Of a DNA stretch of 64,000 bases, positions 22,331 through 33,711 are shown piece by piece. The stretch lies in contig BSYO01000009.1 of assembly GCA_033239525.1 (NCBI GenBank), forward strand, positions 11,553,299 through 11,617,298, given 5' to 3'. Below the pieces are notes generated by a model. It did no database searches, was not told where the DNA came from, and saw only the letters and a list, made by a program, of their open reading frames with translations. Source of the stretch: Nepenthes gracilis. Taxonomy: Eukaryota > Streptophyta > Magnoliopsida > Caryophyllales > Nepenthaceae. The translations under genes and the position numbers were made by a program. The first letter of the stretch is position 1. Each line of letters starts with the position of its first letter.

Positions 22331-22396
22331 TGATTGAGCAACAAAAAGACAACGTCAAAGCCAACAATGCATAATGTGTAATAATAGTCAAAGCAA

Positions 22397-23765
22397 AGTT
22401 TCTTAGCAGGGGTATATCACGGAGCTTATGGAGAAGATACATATTGGGATTATGGCCAACCTACTTCAATGGATCTGTGGGCGGATGATAACAATGACGG
22501 TATTGACCGTGCTTTTGTAGTTTCCCTTTCAGAAAAAATGTCAAAAAAGAAAAAAGGTAATAAAAAGTGCCGCCTAGTTGGAGGAAAGTGAACTACTGGC
22601 AAAAGCTCTTCAAGGGAGTCTGAACATTAACTCTTCTCCTCAATATGATCATGGAAACATCTTTCAACCATATCTCTCTTTCCTTCCCTCGGAGTTCAGA
22701 ATTGGTGCTGGTAGCGTTTATGAGATTGGTCATTGACTATATTTGAGTCGTATGGGGGGTTTTTGGCACCCGGACTGTTCCAGTTGCCAAAAATTCAATG
22801 AGCCTGTTGTTGACCATGAGGATTCCATATAAAGGGATCGTCCATATCATAAATCTTGCCACATGGTGCATTTTCACCGAAAATGTGACGTCTGCAATGA
22901 TTATATCCTACAAAATGCTGCGGGGCTGATAGAATACAAGGCACACTCTCTCTGGACGTAAAACTACTACCCTTCACATGAATCTAATTGGACTTTAAGG
23001 TGTTCCAGCAATGAAAGAATGGAGCCGAGGGACACCCCATATTTTCAACTTGATGATGGTCAAAAATTGTGTCTCAAACGTCACGACTCTTTAGTCATGG
23101 ATAGCAAAGAATACCAACTGCTTTCCCTTGACATTCGAAGATTTTACAAAGGGTTAACATAGTCCAGCAGATCCCATTACTCCTAGTTGAGAGACCAGCA
23201 TTGAATGAGGTTATGGATGGGGAAAATAACAGCCCACACCAATTGTCTGAGACCAGCCTCTCGAAAGAACAAACTGTTAGCACAATTTTGAGGAGGCCAA
23301 GGATTGGGGTAGGAAACCAAATCATTGTTTAGATAACGGGGCCATATGGATTGATCCGACAATGTGAAGTGATAGCTATACTCCTTTTGTTCGGCCTCCT
23401 AAGGTTGTTGATAGAATCCAGCTTGGCTCACGAGATGATGCATGCATGGCGACACCTCAATGGATATCCAAATCTAAACCTCGAGGTTGAAGAAGGGATT
23501 TGTCAGGTGCTAGCTCATTCGTGGTTGGATTATGAAGTGATAGCCAACTCTGGCAGCAGTTGCGAGACAAACTCATCTTCTTCCTTATCGACCTCATTAC
23601 CAGCATTATCATTGGTTTCACTGACTAGTTCTGGATCATCCAAGAAAGGTGAGCGGTTATAGTTTGAGAGGAAACTTGGTAAATTGTTCAAGTATCAAAT
23701 CGAGTCAGATGGATCGGTGGTGTATGGGAATGGATTCAGAAGAGGAACCGAAGCAGCAAGATAGG
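22397..23765 (+). pseudogene. DA1-family copy 2 (5'-truncated by the duplication)
   Basis: Begins in the N-terminal part at FLAREYHGAYGE-equivalent codons and lacks the start. It covers the UIM region, the LIM region (near 22700-22960) and the peptidase with HEMMH at 23429-23443, then the Ser-rich linker and KLGKLFKYQIESD-type end. Frameshifts and stops differ from copy 1 (for example 'gggttaacatag' near 23160, where copy 1 keeps an open frame). Derived from copy 1 or its ancestor by tandem duplication. Confidence 0.82.
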
Positions 23766-24009
23766 GAGTTGTCCCTCTCCAAATCAAAGCTGGTGCTATA
23801 CTCTTATTTGCTGCTGCTATCACGTCGATGGTGGTCATTGGCCCTAATGCTCATGTCACCGAAACTATGAATTGTAACTACAAAGTTACTCCATGCAAGC
23901 CTACAACCCCATTGCAAGGCCTTTCTGCGTGTACATCAATGACTTATCAGCAAGATTGTATGAATGTAACTTGCACCACTACATAGGTAGATGATACATA
24001 TGAAAGAAT
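22990..24009. repeat. 1.02-kb tandem duplication, left copy
   Basis: Starts at 'ggactttaaggtgttccagc' and repeats at an offset of 1020 bp. It spans the DA1 region from the end of the LIM segment to the tail. Confidence 0.88.
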
Positions 24010-24785
24010 GGACTTTAAGGTGTTCCAGCAATGAAAGAATGGAGCCGAGGGACACCCCATATTTTCAACTTGATGATGGTCAAAAATTGTGTCTCAAACG
24101 TCACGACTCTTTAGTCATGGATAACAAAGAATACCAACTGCTTTCCCTTGACATTCGAAGATTTTACAAAGGGTTAACATAGTCCACAGATCCCATTACT
24201 CCTAGTTGAGAGACCCAAGATTGAATGAGGTTATGGATGGGGAAAATAACAGCCCACACCAATTGTCTCGAGACCAGCCTCTCGAAAGAACAAACTGTTA
24301 GCACAATTTTGAGGAGGCCAAGGATTGGGGTAGGAAACCAAATCATTGTCTAGATAACGGGGCCATATGGATTGATCCGACAATGTGAAGTGATAGCTAT
24401 ACTCCTTTTGTTCGGCCTCCTAAGGTTGTTGATAGAATCCAGCTTGGCTCACGAGATGATGCATGCATGGCGACACCTCAATGGATATCCAAATCTAAAC
24501 CTCGAGGTTGAAGAAGGGATTTGTCAGGTGCTAGCTCATTCGTGGTTGGATTATGAAGTGATAGCCAACTCTGGCAGCAGTTGCGAGACAAACTCATCTT
24601 CTTCCTTATCGACCTCATTACCAAGATTATCATTGGTTTCATCGACTAGTTCGGATCATCCAAGAAAGGTGAGCGGTTATAGTTTGAGAGGAAACTTGGT
24701 AAATTGTTCAAGTATCAAATCGAGTCGGATGGATCGGTGGTGTATGGGAATGGATTGGAAGAGGAACCAAGCAGCAAGATAGGGA
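24010..24785 (+). pseudogene. DA1-family copy 3 (C-terminal half)
   Basis: Covers the segment from the ERMEPRD motif through the peptidase core with HEMMH at 24450-24464, to the Ser-rich linker and the terminal QIESD-type region. It is broken by the same TAG near 24180 as copy 2, plus its own indels. The region after it (to 25030) repeats the unrecognised tail. Confidence 0.8.
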
Positions 24786-25025
24786 GTTGTCCCTCTCCAA
24801 ATCAAAGCTGGTGCTATACTCTTATTTGCTGCTTTGCTATCATCGATGGTGGTCATTGGCCCTAATGCTCATGTCACCGAAACTATGAATTGTAACTACA
24901 AAGTTACTCCATGCAAGCCTACAACCCCATTGCAAGGCCTTTCTGCGTGTACATCAATGACTTATCAGCAAGATTGTATGAATGTAACTTGCACCACTAC
25001 ATAGGTAGATGATACATAGAATGTA
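24010..25025. repeat. 1.02-kb tandem duplication, right copy
   Basis: Near-identical to 22990-24009 over long stretches. The differences are clustered 1-3 base indels and swaps, such as gtctgagacc/gtctcgagacc and cactgactag/catcgactag. Confidence 0.88.
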
Positions 25026-25089
25026 GAAGCTCTCCAAGATTGTTATTCTTTCAACCTTGACAAAAAGTTTCTTTTAATGGATACAGTAA

Positions 25090-25637
25090 TATTATGAACT
25101 CATCATTACAGCCTTCGAAACTCACTCACTGAATTTACAGGGCTCATTAATTCATTCATAGCAGCTGTAGTACCTCCTCTTTTGAACACCATCAGAAGCA
25201 GAAACTTTCGTACTATCCAACTGCCTTCTAAAATTAGAGAATATATTCACAAATTATTATTAGCCCTATTACCTATACACACATATTATTTTCTATTATT
25301 CCCTTCTTTGTTACTGCACATGGACATATATTGTTAGTAAGTTGGTTAGTATGTTGGGCCTAGGATGTATAAATATATCACCACTGTTCATCATTGAAAG
25401 AAAGAAAAGATATTTCCCAATTTTCACTCACTCTCTCTCTCTCTCTGTCTCTCTCTCGGTTCCCTTTTCCCCATCCACTCTTTTCTTAAATTTCCTCTCT
25501 CTCAGCTCTCTGTCACTCTCTCTCCCTCGTTTGTATTTTCCTCTACCCCGACTTCTCCTCTGTCAGAACTCCCATTTCCTCAGCAATCTCCACACTGTGA
25601 CGTCGATCTTCAGCTTGTGGCCATGGAGCACGTATCA
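25090..25637 (+). repeat. LTR3 (unit 2 copy of LTR2)
   Basis: Aligns with LTR2 and LTR1. The first dinucleotide is TA rather than TG. TATAAATA at 25368-25375. It is followed, as LTR2 is, by MADDVKLGEHV and a stop. Preceded by the polyprotein tail (FNLDKKFLLMD). Confidence 0.87.
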
Positions 25638-26404
25638 TCAAGTCACCACAAACTTTTTCGACATGGCTGATGATGTGAAACTCGGAGAACATGTTTAGTG
25701 CTTTTATGTGTATTTTCTGGATTCTTCTAAAATCATAAGAAAACTAATTCTTTATACAAAAAAAAAAAAAAAAAGAAACCATCTTCAAGGAAAAAAATAC
25801 CATATAAAAAGTTATGAAATATTCCACCCTAACCGATAATGAAATTACACAATGCTTCATTGCCATCATAGAGAACATTGAAGTAACAAATCATATACTT
25901 TTTTACAAAGCAATTAGGAGGGCAGTGATGGCACATAATCGGTCCAATTATCAACCATAAAGGAAAAGATTACTTACATCAAACCAACTAATGCGAAGCT
26001 TGGTTAATTACTCCCTCATGACCTTGATGCTTTTCTTCTATTACCAAGGCATCTGCGTCTTCTACCTTGTTTTTTTCTATTAGCCTTATTTATCTTTCTT
26101 TATTAATATTATTCAGGCCTTGAATAAGGCAGGGTCATACGATTTGCTCTAGAAGCTTTTTTTTTTCTTTCTTTTTCCAACACGAAGATGCATTTCCTTA
26201 AAGAGTCCAAACTTAAAACCAGTTTTTCATATGTGTATCTATATTTACGTAGGAAGGCACAATGTGTAGACTTTTTACGTCGTAGGATTAGAAAGGGCTT
26301 TTTTTTACTCCGAAAGAAATAACTTTTGTAATATGAATTTGTTATCACTAGCTCATAATATGACAAACTTATTATTAAATTTATATTAATTAATAAACAA
26401 CAAG
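25638..26404 (+). other. Unit 2 copy of the spacer before element C
   Basis: Duplicate of 18753-19505, including a short gag start. A poly(A) run (about 25760-25774) is longer here. No gene. Confidence 0.5.
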
Positions 26405-27114
26405 CATGATATTTGATGCGTCCCTAGTATCCGGGTTATGGTATGAATTGGAGAACTACTCAATCTTTCATTGCAGATCGAATTTGAGTGAAAGATCGAG
26501 TGGCTCGCTAATCCGTACTACAACTTAGATACCAAGAATGCATCATTGGCGCCGTATTTGAGAACGACGTAAAAGTCCAACCACCACTTACCAACCAAAC
26601 AAGTTCGGCCAACACCAATACTCCAACGCATACCTCAGTTAGAAACAACACCTCCTTTGGCAACGACCCCTAGGGTAGCTAAGGAGACAAGCAACCTGCG
26701 CCCGACGTGCCTACAGCTAGGGGCTCCACCACCCCAACACAATGCTAGCACTCAAAGGAAATGATAAAAGAAAGCGTGGCAGGTCAAATCCTGTGCCACT
26801 GGCCCGTCAACCTCGGCATTGAGAAGGATCAGAGCAGAGTAGCCTGCTTCTAGAAGGTGGTCCATTTTGCTTCCAAAGTACCGAAACAGAGACCAAGGTA
26901 AGATCCGCACTGTCGTCGCAACGTTCGACAACCCCTAAGTTGCGAAGAGAATTCTAGCAACATCCGGTGGCCGTGGGAAAATGCTCATGCAGATCCGCAT
27001 CCCTCTCGCCAAACCGTCTGGAGGTAAGGACCCCCCCGGACGTCTTAAGGGTCGCATCCTCCCCCCCCAGGAGGAGGAGGAATCGGAGGTGGCACGACTA
27101 TGCAGATCTAAGGA

Positions 27115-27860
27115 AGATGTTGACGGAGACTTCACGAACTTGGAAAGTTTTCCATTCACTAGAGAGATTGGGTCTCAAACGCTTGCCCACAAGCTTTGAA
27201 TACCGCCCATGGAGCCCTATGGAGGGGGCTCAGACTTGGTCAATCACCTGCACCGTTTTTGAGCCTTGATAAGCTCTTATGGCCTGAACGAGGTTGCTAT
27301 GTACTTGAACTTCCTCTTGAAGCTGTGAGGAGACACTCGAGTCTGGTTTTATTACCTCCTGACAAGCTCCACCCGAACATTCTAGCAACTCAGTGACAGT
27401 TTTGTGTATCATTTCACTGCCAACTCGAAGAAGAGGAAGGCGAGCCATGTCGAAACTCGGTGTCTCAACCGGTGACCAAGGAAGGCACTGAGAGCCCACA
27501 ATGGGGGAAGACTCTGAAGGCGAAACCCCCTGAATGACTCTTAGAACGTCTTGGAGAGGATCCGGGAAGAGACATTTTAAAGTGGCCAAAGTCCATCAAG
27601 AATCTGAATGCAGGAGACTCGTTAAAGTATTGCGATTACCACCGGTCTCCAGGCCACGACACTAAAAATTGCTAAAAGTTGCAAAAAGAGATCGAGAGAC
27701 TCATCTAGAAAGGGCACCTCGTTGAGTTCCTGCCGAGACTGGGGCAGACCCCTAGCACAGTAGAGTGAAGGCAAAGCAAAGGAACTACGGGAATCCTTGA
27801 ACCAGGAAGTCTCCCCCATGCTACGACCTCATCCTAGTAAGGAACAGACGGCTTGGCTTT
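27115..27860 (+). pseudogene. gag remnant of element C (unit 2)
   Basis: Same motifs as the unit 1 gag: FPFTREIGSQ, YGGGSDLVNHLHRF and, near 27630-27700, YCDYHRSPGHDTKNC followed by KLQKEIERLI and GHLVEFLPRL. Frames shift repeatedly. Comparing both units would help rebuild the reading order, which I leave undone. Confidence 0.65.
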
Positions 27861-28799
27861 AGAATTGAGAGTCTCCATCCACTCGGCATCACCTAACCAC
27901 ATAGATGTCCAGGGGATGCCCGAGATGCGACCAGGACGCACAGCGAACCATCAACAGTGGGCCCTACAAAGTTGTAACCAGAGATCACCGCCCTAACAAT
28001 CCGAATCAAGAGACCTAGCCCCGAGGAGAGGAAAGACAACCGGCAAGACCGCCATCAAGCGCAAGCCTCCCCCTCAAAATGGGAAGGGTCATACCTCATC
28101 TTGGTGATCCTCCGACATGACAGGTAAAAGCTACACGCCTAGGGAAACGACTAGTCCTAAAGATGCCAGACGCCACGCACCTCGGAGGGCACCATCCGCC
28201 TCCACGTATCAAGCCCTAGTGCGCTTAATATGCATCACTAAGCATGCTTGTAATATGTATCACATTTGAATTAATAAAATAGCTATTGTGTTCATCATGC
28301 ATTATTTGCATGAATGCTTGCTTAACATTGTATGAAATCAAATGACCTAGGTTACCCCGAAGTCGAGTGAGTTGTAGCTAGCTCAAAAAATTAACCTATA
28401 AACGGTCAAAGAAACCCGGCTTGGGTAGCCGAGGGCCCAAAAGTGGTTAAAATCATATGGCCCAGGAGGCTAGCAGACTAGGTGTCGGACCCCCCATCAG
28501 GTGACCATCAAAACTTTATGGGGCCCCTTTAAACATACATGTGGCGACTCCCAACAGGATGAGCACCATCAACCAACCAAGGTTGGCGAGCTACGTTTAG
28601 ACATGTGCGGGCAATGACATCCTCAAGACAAGATAGAGCGCCAAAGTGGCAGTATGCAAGCGACAACCTAAAACTCCGCCAGAGATAGGTGGCCATAGCC
28701 TAAAATCCCGTTATCCTGAGAGAGGCTCACCCACTACCGTGCCATAAAAATCGTTCTCAAAATGTAGCTGTGCCAACAAAGATGACGATCTTGGCCTAC

Positions 28800-29230
28800 C
28801 TACCCCATTGCAAACCAAACACATGCAGGGCAGGCTGCCCATCTAAGATGAAGAAGCTGCCTGCATATTTGAATGAAGGCCACTTTTCGATCGAGGGCTC
28901 CCCTCGGAATGAGACAAGGTTTAAATGGCCCTCCTGGTGAAGCTCTCTGGCTCCGACTCTCGTTGGCACCAACACTTGTCAGATGATAAATAACAACTGG
29001 AAAGTCTGGCATAGTCAGTCAAATTGTCTACCAGATGAGGCATACTCCAATCAAAAGCCGAGATCCTAGCTCCAGGAAGCGTCGAAGGAGACGCTCATGA
29101 GGTCCCTGCAAATCCGATGATTCCTTTTGCCCCAAAATCCTCCAATGTTAGAGGCTCAGAGTGGGACCCCATGACAACCCTAGCAGCACCCTCAAACGCT
29201 TTAGACACCTGGGCCCCAACGAATCCCACT
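28800..29230 (-). pseudogene. Antisense exon-like frames of element C (unit 2), distal part
   Basis: On the minus strand a pyrimidine-rich acceptor-like TTTGGACAG near 29229 precedes VSKAFEGAARVVMGSHSEPL, TLEDFGAKGIIGFAG and further frames. It corresponds to 22008-22330. It may be the last exon of the unit starting near 30440. No domain recognised. Confidence 0.4.
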
Positions 29231-29720
29231 GTCCAAACGATGGCGATTGAGCAACAAAAAGACAACGTCAAAGCCAACAATGCATAATGTGTAATAATAG
29301 TCAAAGCAAAGTTGCGCAAAAGAGCTCAACACACAAGGAAAATAAAGCAACAACAATCAATTTCGTTAGATCCTTTTTTTAAAGGTTACATTATACAATG
29401 ACAGTCTCCAGTGGACTCAAAACAAAACGAAAGAACTACATACTTCTACAGGCTATTTGGAGTGATCACCCCCTGAAGAGTGCAAACTCTGCTTCGAAAA
29501 AATAATAAGGTCCCCAGACATCTGGCTCCGAAATTCCTCATGTCAAAATAGCCGAAAAGAAGTTTAGAGCAACCAGGGAGACTATGCCCCTGCAGAGATA
29601 GATGCCATCCGAAAATCGCCCCCTCAGCAATGGGGCCACCTCTTGATGACTAAATTTGGACATCAGCTCCCTCTCTGATTTAGTGCTCACACCCCATCAG
29701 ATTAAGGAGTCCCTAATGAC

Positions 29721-30330
29721 TCACCCGGGACTCGTCCTTGAGTGAAGCAATACAGGCCAAGGCCTTAGGCATGGACATTCGAGAGCCCCTCTACTCTGGC
29801 CTCGGATTCGGATAGAGTCTGATTGAGGTAGTTGGCTCACTCCTAAGCTTTGAAGCACCTTACCAATGGTAGCATTGACTCTTTGCACCATCTCCCCTCT
29901 GTCGATGCGGCCTCGCAGAAGGTGGGCAACCTCTTGATCCAGAAAGTGGATAGTCTCCTCCACCCTACTAAGCATCCCCTATGACAACCAAAAGAGAGGA
30001 AAGGAATAGTCAGGCAAATGAGCCACTAGGAAGTGCAACCACAAAGGGAAAGAGTTTGCAGAGCCTTACCTCGCGATCAAGGGTGTGAAAGGATTTTTAG
30101 ACTCAAGGCTTGGAGGCCCCCTAGAACCTCCTGATGCTCCAAGAACAAGAACCTAGTCAAAAACTCAACGCCACCAACAAAGGTGCACTCAGAACTAGTG
30201 GCTCCCATCTTTGACGATCGGTCGTTGTCGCCACTCCCATTTGTCAAAGGCACAGAGGTGGAAGTGGGTGGAACCTTCAACAAGGAAGTAATAAGAATCA
30301 GGATGTCATTTGCATCATGGTAAGCCATCT
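29721..30330 (-). pseudogene. Antisense exon-like frames of element C (unit 2), proximal part
   Basis: Downstream of an antisense TATA box, a frame starts with MAYHDANDILILITSLLK (ATG at 30327-30329) and stops at 30077. A donor-like GGTAAGG follows at 30070. An acceptor-like TTGTCATAG at about 29979 opens a second frame, MLSRVEETIHFLDQEVAHLL, with a donor-like ATTGGTAAGG near 29862. The spacing looks like a spliced gene, but the first frame stops just before its donor, so the unit is degenerate or my junction is wrong. No family recognised. Confidence 0.35.
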
Positions 30331-30440
30331 GCGAGAGTGCCAAGAAAAGCGGCAAAGTAAAGCCCAAAAATGCTCACAGAGAAAGAAGTAAAGGCACACA
30401 CAAAGAAAAAGGGATGACAAAGTAAGGGATTGGCACAACG

Positions 30441-30448
30441 CTTATATA
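30441..30448 (-). promoter_or_regulatory. Antisense TATA box in element C
   Basis: TATATAAG on the minus strand, about 112 bp before the ATG at 30329. It fits a promoter for the antisense unit 30330 to 28800. Confidence 0.5.
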
Positions 30449-31659
30449 GCCAATTTCCATCGAGCCAAAGGGCCGTGTTGCCATAATGGCAGCAACATGT
30501 GCCCTCATCCCAATGTGCTATAACGCGTCCTTTCCCATGATTCATTATGAGCCATTCTGGCGGTCATTGTGTTGCCTCCGCAATCAAAGCACTTTGACAC
30601 TTTGAGTAATGCAATGGCTACGCGACCCCCAAATGTGGCCCCTACATGCACCAGTCTTAACTCATAGATCAGCAAGTCACAGTTCTCAAAAGCATCACTG
30701 TGGGAGTGCCACGTGACGATGGCACACGGCGGTTCTCAAACGGCTCTTTGGGTGCCCACAGCATAGGGGGATACTGAGGTCGAGGTGTCTAAGGCCCTCT
30801 CATCATGACAGGAAGATTTGAGAGAATGGAAGAAAGAAATGCTTTCCTAGAAGGCCTGGGATAAAGGCCAGCACGAAGACCTTGAGCCTTCGAAAAGATT
30901 ACTCTTTAGCAAAGACAGATAGGGAGGACTGCAAACCGACTAGAACCTAGCCTTTGATTTTTCCCGAGTCTCAGGCACATGATAGATAGGTCAACAAGCC
31001 GCCGCAAGCTCCTCCGAGGCACGTTTCTGAGCAATGTGATCCAATACAAAGCCTGTAAGAGTAGTTGGGATCCCATTTCACTCTCAGACAACCCTCAACA
31101 GACGGAACCAGCACATTACTGGCCCTAAATCACCTCGACCGTAGCAACGTCAGACGAGCACTCGACACTAGCTCAAAGGATGTGAGCAGCTTTGTCATCT
31201 AGGAAAGCAAGGCACCCTAGGTGTGTCGCTCCCCAAATGTAATCAACCAATCATATTCGACTTGGTAGCTCTAGGGCCAAACCGACCAACCATCCCCTGA
31301 CCAGGTGTTAAGGAGAACCATCGAATGTTGGATCCCCACAAAATTGAACCACCAAGTCAACGGACGACCAGCTGGTCATGACTACACACAAGTATTACAA
31401 CCATGCAAAAATTATGTAATAAAGTCAGAAGTTAAAAGACAGAATGTGAGAGAAAAAGCAAAGTTTTGAAGTTTTATTCATTAATTTCTTTTACAAAGTA
31501 TAAAACTTACATTAGTAGACATACGTGACAAAAAAGGAAAAAAGGGACATATGGGACAACTACCCGACGGCACCAGCTTAAAAATTTGTTCTGGGAGGGC
31601 AAGATTAGGTAAGACAACAACAACTGCAACACTCGACAGCTATTTGCCACTTATTAGGT

Positions 31660-32196
31660 GCCTAGATCAAAGGCCGAGCACCACAGGAGAGAAGGGAAGC
31701 CATTCTTGGACGAGGGGAGGAATGAGATGCCACCCTCTTATAGGGAAGGCCTCCCGCCAAGAGATCTTCCGCCGAGACCGACCATAGCCTATGAAGGTAA
31801 AGTCTAACCAATAATAGTGATGATTGCTCAACCACACTGGAACTCCAAAAGCACCCCCTCCAGCAAATTCCGCAAACAACCCTCTAAGAGAAGGAACCGA
31901 GAACCAAGCATTCCCCCTCTAAGAGAACGACCCTCCAGAACGCTTGCACCTCAAAATTTCTCTGGAGGCTTCGTCATCGGACGCCAGCATGGAGGAGGGA
32001 CATGGCGGTGGCCCAAAAATCGAGTCACCCCCGTCACGACAAAGGATCAAAGCTAAGAGGAACGTAACGGCATGCTCCAACTGCAGCGTCAAGCCTTCCA
32101 AGACTTCCATCGATCTCGAACAAAAGCATCATGAAGTCTACACAAGCTCTGAGCGCAGCCTTCAACCCAAGATGGCTTTGACCGGTCTTCCGCCAT
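31660..32196 (-). pseudogene. Second antisense frame of element C
   Basis: About 90 bp after an antisense TATA box an ATG at 32194-32196 opens MAEDRSKPSWVEGCAQSLCR, which stops after about 35 codons. An overlapping frame continues with LEGLTLQLEHAVTFLLALIL and DDEASREILRCKRSGGSFS, then a further frame to about 31667. This looks like one old coding region broken by frameshifts. No domain recognised. Confidence 0.35.
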
Positions 32197-32284
32197 GGCA
32201 GCCAGGATCCTCTCTTTACTCAATCACTCACATCACTTGGTTAAGGGAAGGATGATCTATGGCGTGGAGCACGGAGGCTCCCCC

Positions 32285-32292
32285 AATTTATA
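32285..32292 (-). promoter_or_regulatory. Second antisense TATA box in element C
   Basis: TATAAATT on the minus strand in a GCTATAAATTGGGGG context, followed about 90 bp later by the ATG at 32196. Confidence 0.45.
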
Positions 32293-33160
32293 GCAAGGGC
32301 AAAGGTGGACAAAGCCATTAATACGAAGGGTTATGTCCACAGTAATGTCAACAAGAGATCAGAGCCAAGCCTCGGAGCTACCAAGAATATTTCCAAGCAA
32401 GGCTTAGCTAAGATGATGCCTTGCATGAAAAGAAGCGAGAAACACCAAAGGGGAAAGCCTCGATAGGAAGTGTCTTGCTGGCTCACACAAAAATATCTCA
32501 TCATTGTACATAGCGGGAACTGGCAAAACATAGTCACCCGGTATGGGAGACTAATGATGGGTTTGGTAATACCATGGGCAGGCCCATTCCTAGGCCCAAC
32601 GATCATTGCGACAAGGGGTCCAGCAGGTAACAAGCGAAGCCTCAAGAATGAGATTGATCTAATCAAACCATTGCAACAATCAAGATAAGGCTTAGGAAGC
32701 AATGGGTTGAAGGGACAAACATCGCTGGCCCAAGTGGAAACACAGTCAAATGGACCAATTCGAAAGGTTATCGACCAGGCAGCAAACAAAGCGATCAGAG
32801 CATGCTCCCACTACGGTCATAGCACGTGCATGCTGAGCGCCGCTTAAAGCCTCTTGACAACTGGATCAGGGGAACCACTCACGGCCTCCTCACCATAGTA
32901 AGACGACGCCTAACAAAGGCAACTCCCATCAATGCCCGGGAGACCGAAAGCCAAAAGCGATACCTATCATAGATCTTGGCATCAAATCTTACTCCATGAA
33001 GTATTATAAAGACTCCTCGCCACCACAAGGCAAAAAAGAAAAAAATGGGGAAAAAAGAGAAAAAAGGGGGAAAAGCGGGGCTTCCCCGATATTTTCTGGG
33101 AGCCCTACTCAAACCCACTAAGCCCTCTTCGGACCGAGGGAATTCCCCGACTTCCTAAAT

Positions 33161-33168
33161 TATAAAGG
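33161..33168 (+). promoter_or_regulatory. TATA box in the right LTR of element C
   Basis: TATAAAGG in the sense orientation, about 550 bp before the LTR end, as expected for an LTR promoter. The LTR start itself could not be fixed. Short imperfect repeats of 'taagccactccac.ag.gcacc' follow at 33220-33340. Confidence 0.5.
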
Positions 33169-33711
33169 GAGAACCAAGTTCTCTCCCTAGGATAGAGCTT
33201 CTCTCCTTTCCATCCATGGTAAGCCACTCCACAAGCGCACCAATAGTGAGTCACTCATTGAGTGAACTCTTAATGAGCCACTTACCAAGTGTATTTCTAG
33301 TAAGCCACTCCACGAGTGCACCCCTAAGGAGCCACACATCGATTACAATCTTAGTGAGTTATCGACTACGTGCCACCAAATAGGCATCCAAGCCTCCATT
33401 TCTCTAAGTCACCCCCACTGGTTGCATCATAAGAGCCTAATATCTTCTCACATCCCCACATACACTTAACTCCACATTTTCTCACGTCCTCCTTTTATCT
33501 TTCTATCTCTTGAAAAATTTTTTCTAATTTGAATATCATATGATAAATTGAGAAGTAAGTTTTGTCAATTTTCTAGCTTCTTATTTGTAGTTTGTGCTGT
33601 GTAGGTTTTAGGTTAGTAGAAATGGATATCAAACCCGCTCCAATTCAATCTATAGTGAAGATTGAGTGATTTCTTAATCTGTACCACAACCCGGATACCA
33701 AGAATGTATTA

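Larger units (their letters stand above)
16520..22396. repeat. Tandem duplication, unit 1 (about 5.88 kb)
   Basis: Starts inside DA1 copy 1 and ends inside element C. Unit 2 begins at 22397. The junction joins element C sequence (…gtcaaagcaa) to DA1 sequence (…ttcttagcag) through a shared 4-bp AGTT that occurs at both parental sites (16520-16523 and 29310-29313). Confidence 0.88.
19506..22396 (+). mobile_element. Element C, 5' portion (unit 1 copy, truncated by the duplication junction)
   Basis: Starts with about 140 bp of LTR end (…ACCAAGAATGTATCA, to 19646) and a primer-site-like TTGGCACCGTATTTGAGAACGACG, close to the TTGGCGCCGT...GGAAC motif after many Tat-type gypsy LTRs. A degenerate gag follows. 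The copy stops at 22396, where DA1 sequence of unit 2 begins. The full version continues in unit 2. Confidence 0.65.
22397..29309. repeat. Tandem duplication, unit 2 (about 6.91 kb)
   Basis: Same order as unit 1: DA1 part, LTR, spacer, element C. It is about 1.04 kb longer, nearly all of which is explained by the extra internal duplication at 24010-25025. Confidence 0.88.
26405..33711 (+). mobile_element. Element C (unit 2): Tat-like gag-only LTR element with antisense units
   Basis: An LTR end at about 26405-26545 is followed by a primer-site-like TTGGCGCCGTATTTGAGAACGACG, a degenerate gag to about 27860, more than 4 kb without pol, and an LTR end at 33711 (ACCACAACCCGGATACCAAGAATGTATTA) matching the left one. 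Only the last 80 or so bases of the two LTR ends are clearly alike, so the left LTR is truncated or diverged. gag without pol is typical of non-autonomous elements. On the opposite strand it carries TATA boxes and exon-like frames, as reported for antisense ORFs in some Tat-lineage elements. Confidence 0.6.

Noticed and set aside
30761..30780. A G-run (catagggggatactgagg) considered as the polypurine tract and LTR start of element C
   Set aside because: It would place an antisense promoter and exon (32290-31660) inside the LTR and imply an unusually long LTR. The evidence is too thin.
32331..32789. A 152-residue minus-strand frame in element C
   Set aside because: No recognisable domain and no promoter signal of its own that I can see. 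It lies upstream of the antisense TATA box at 32285, so it is outside the proposed antisense unit. It is kept only as a chance frame.
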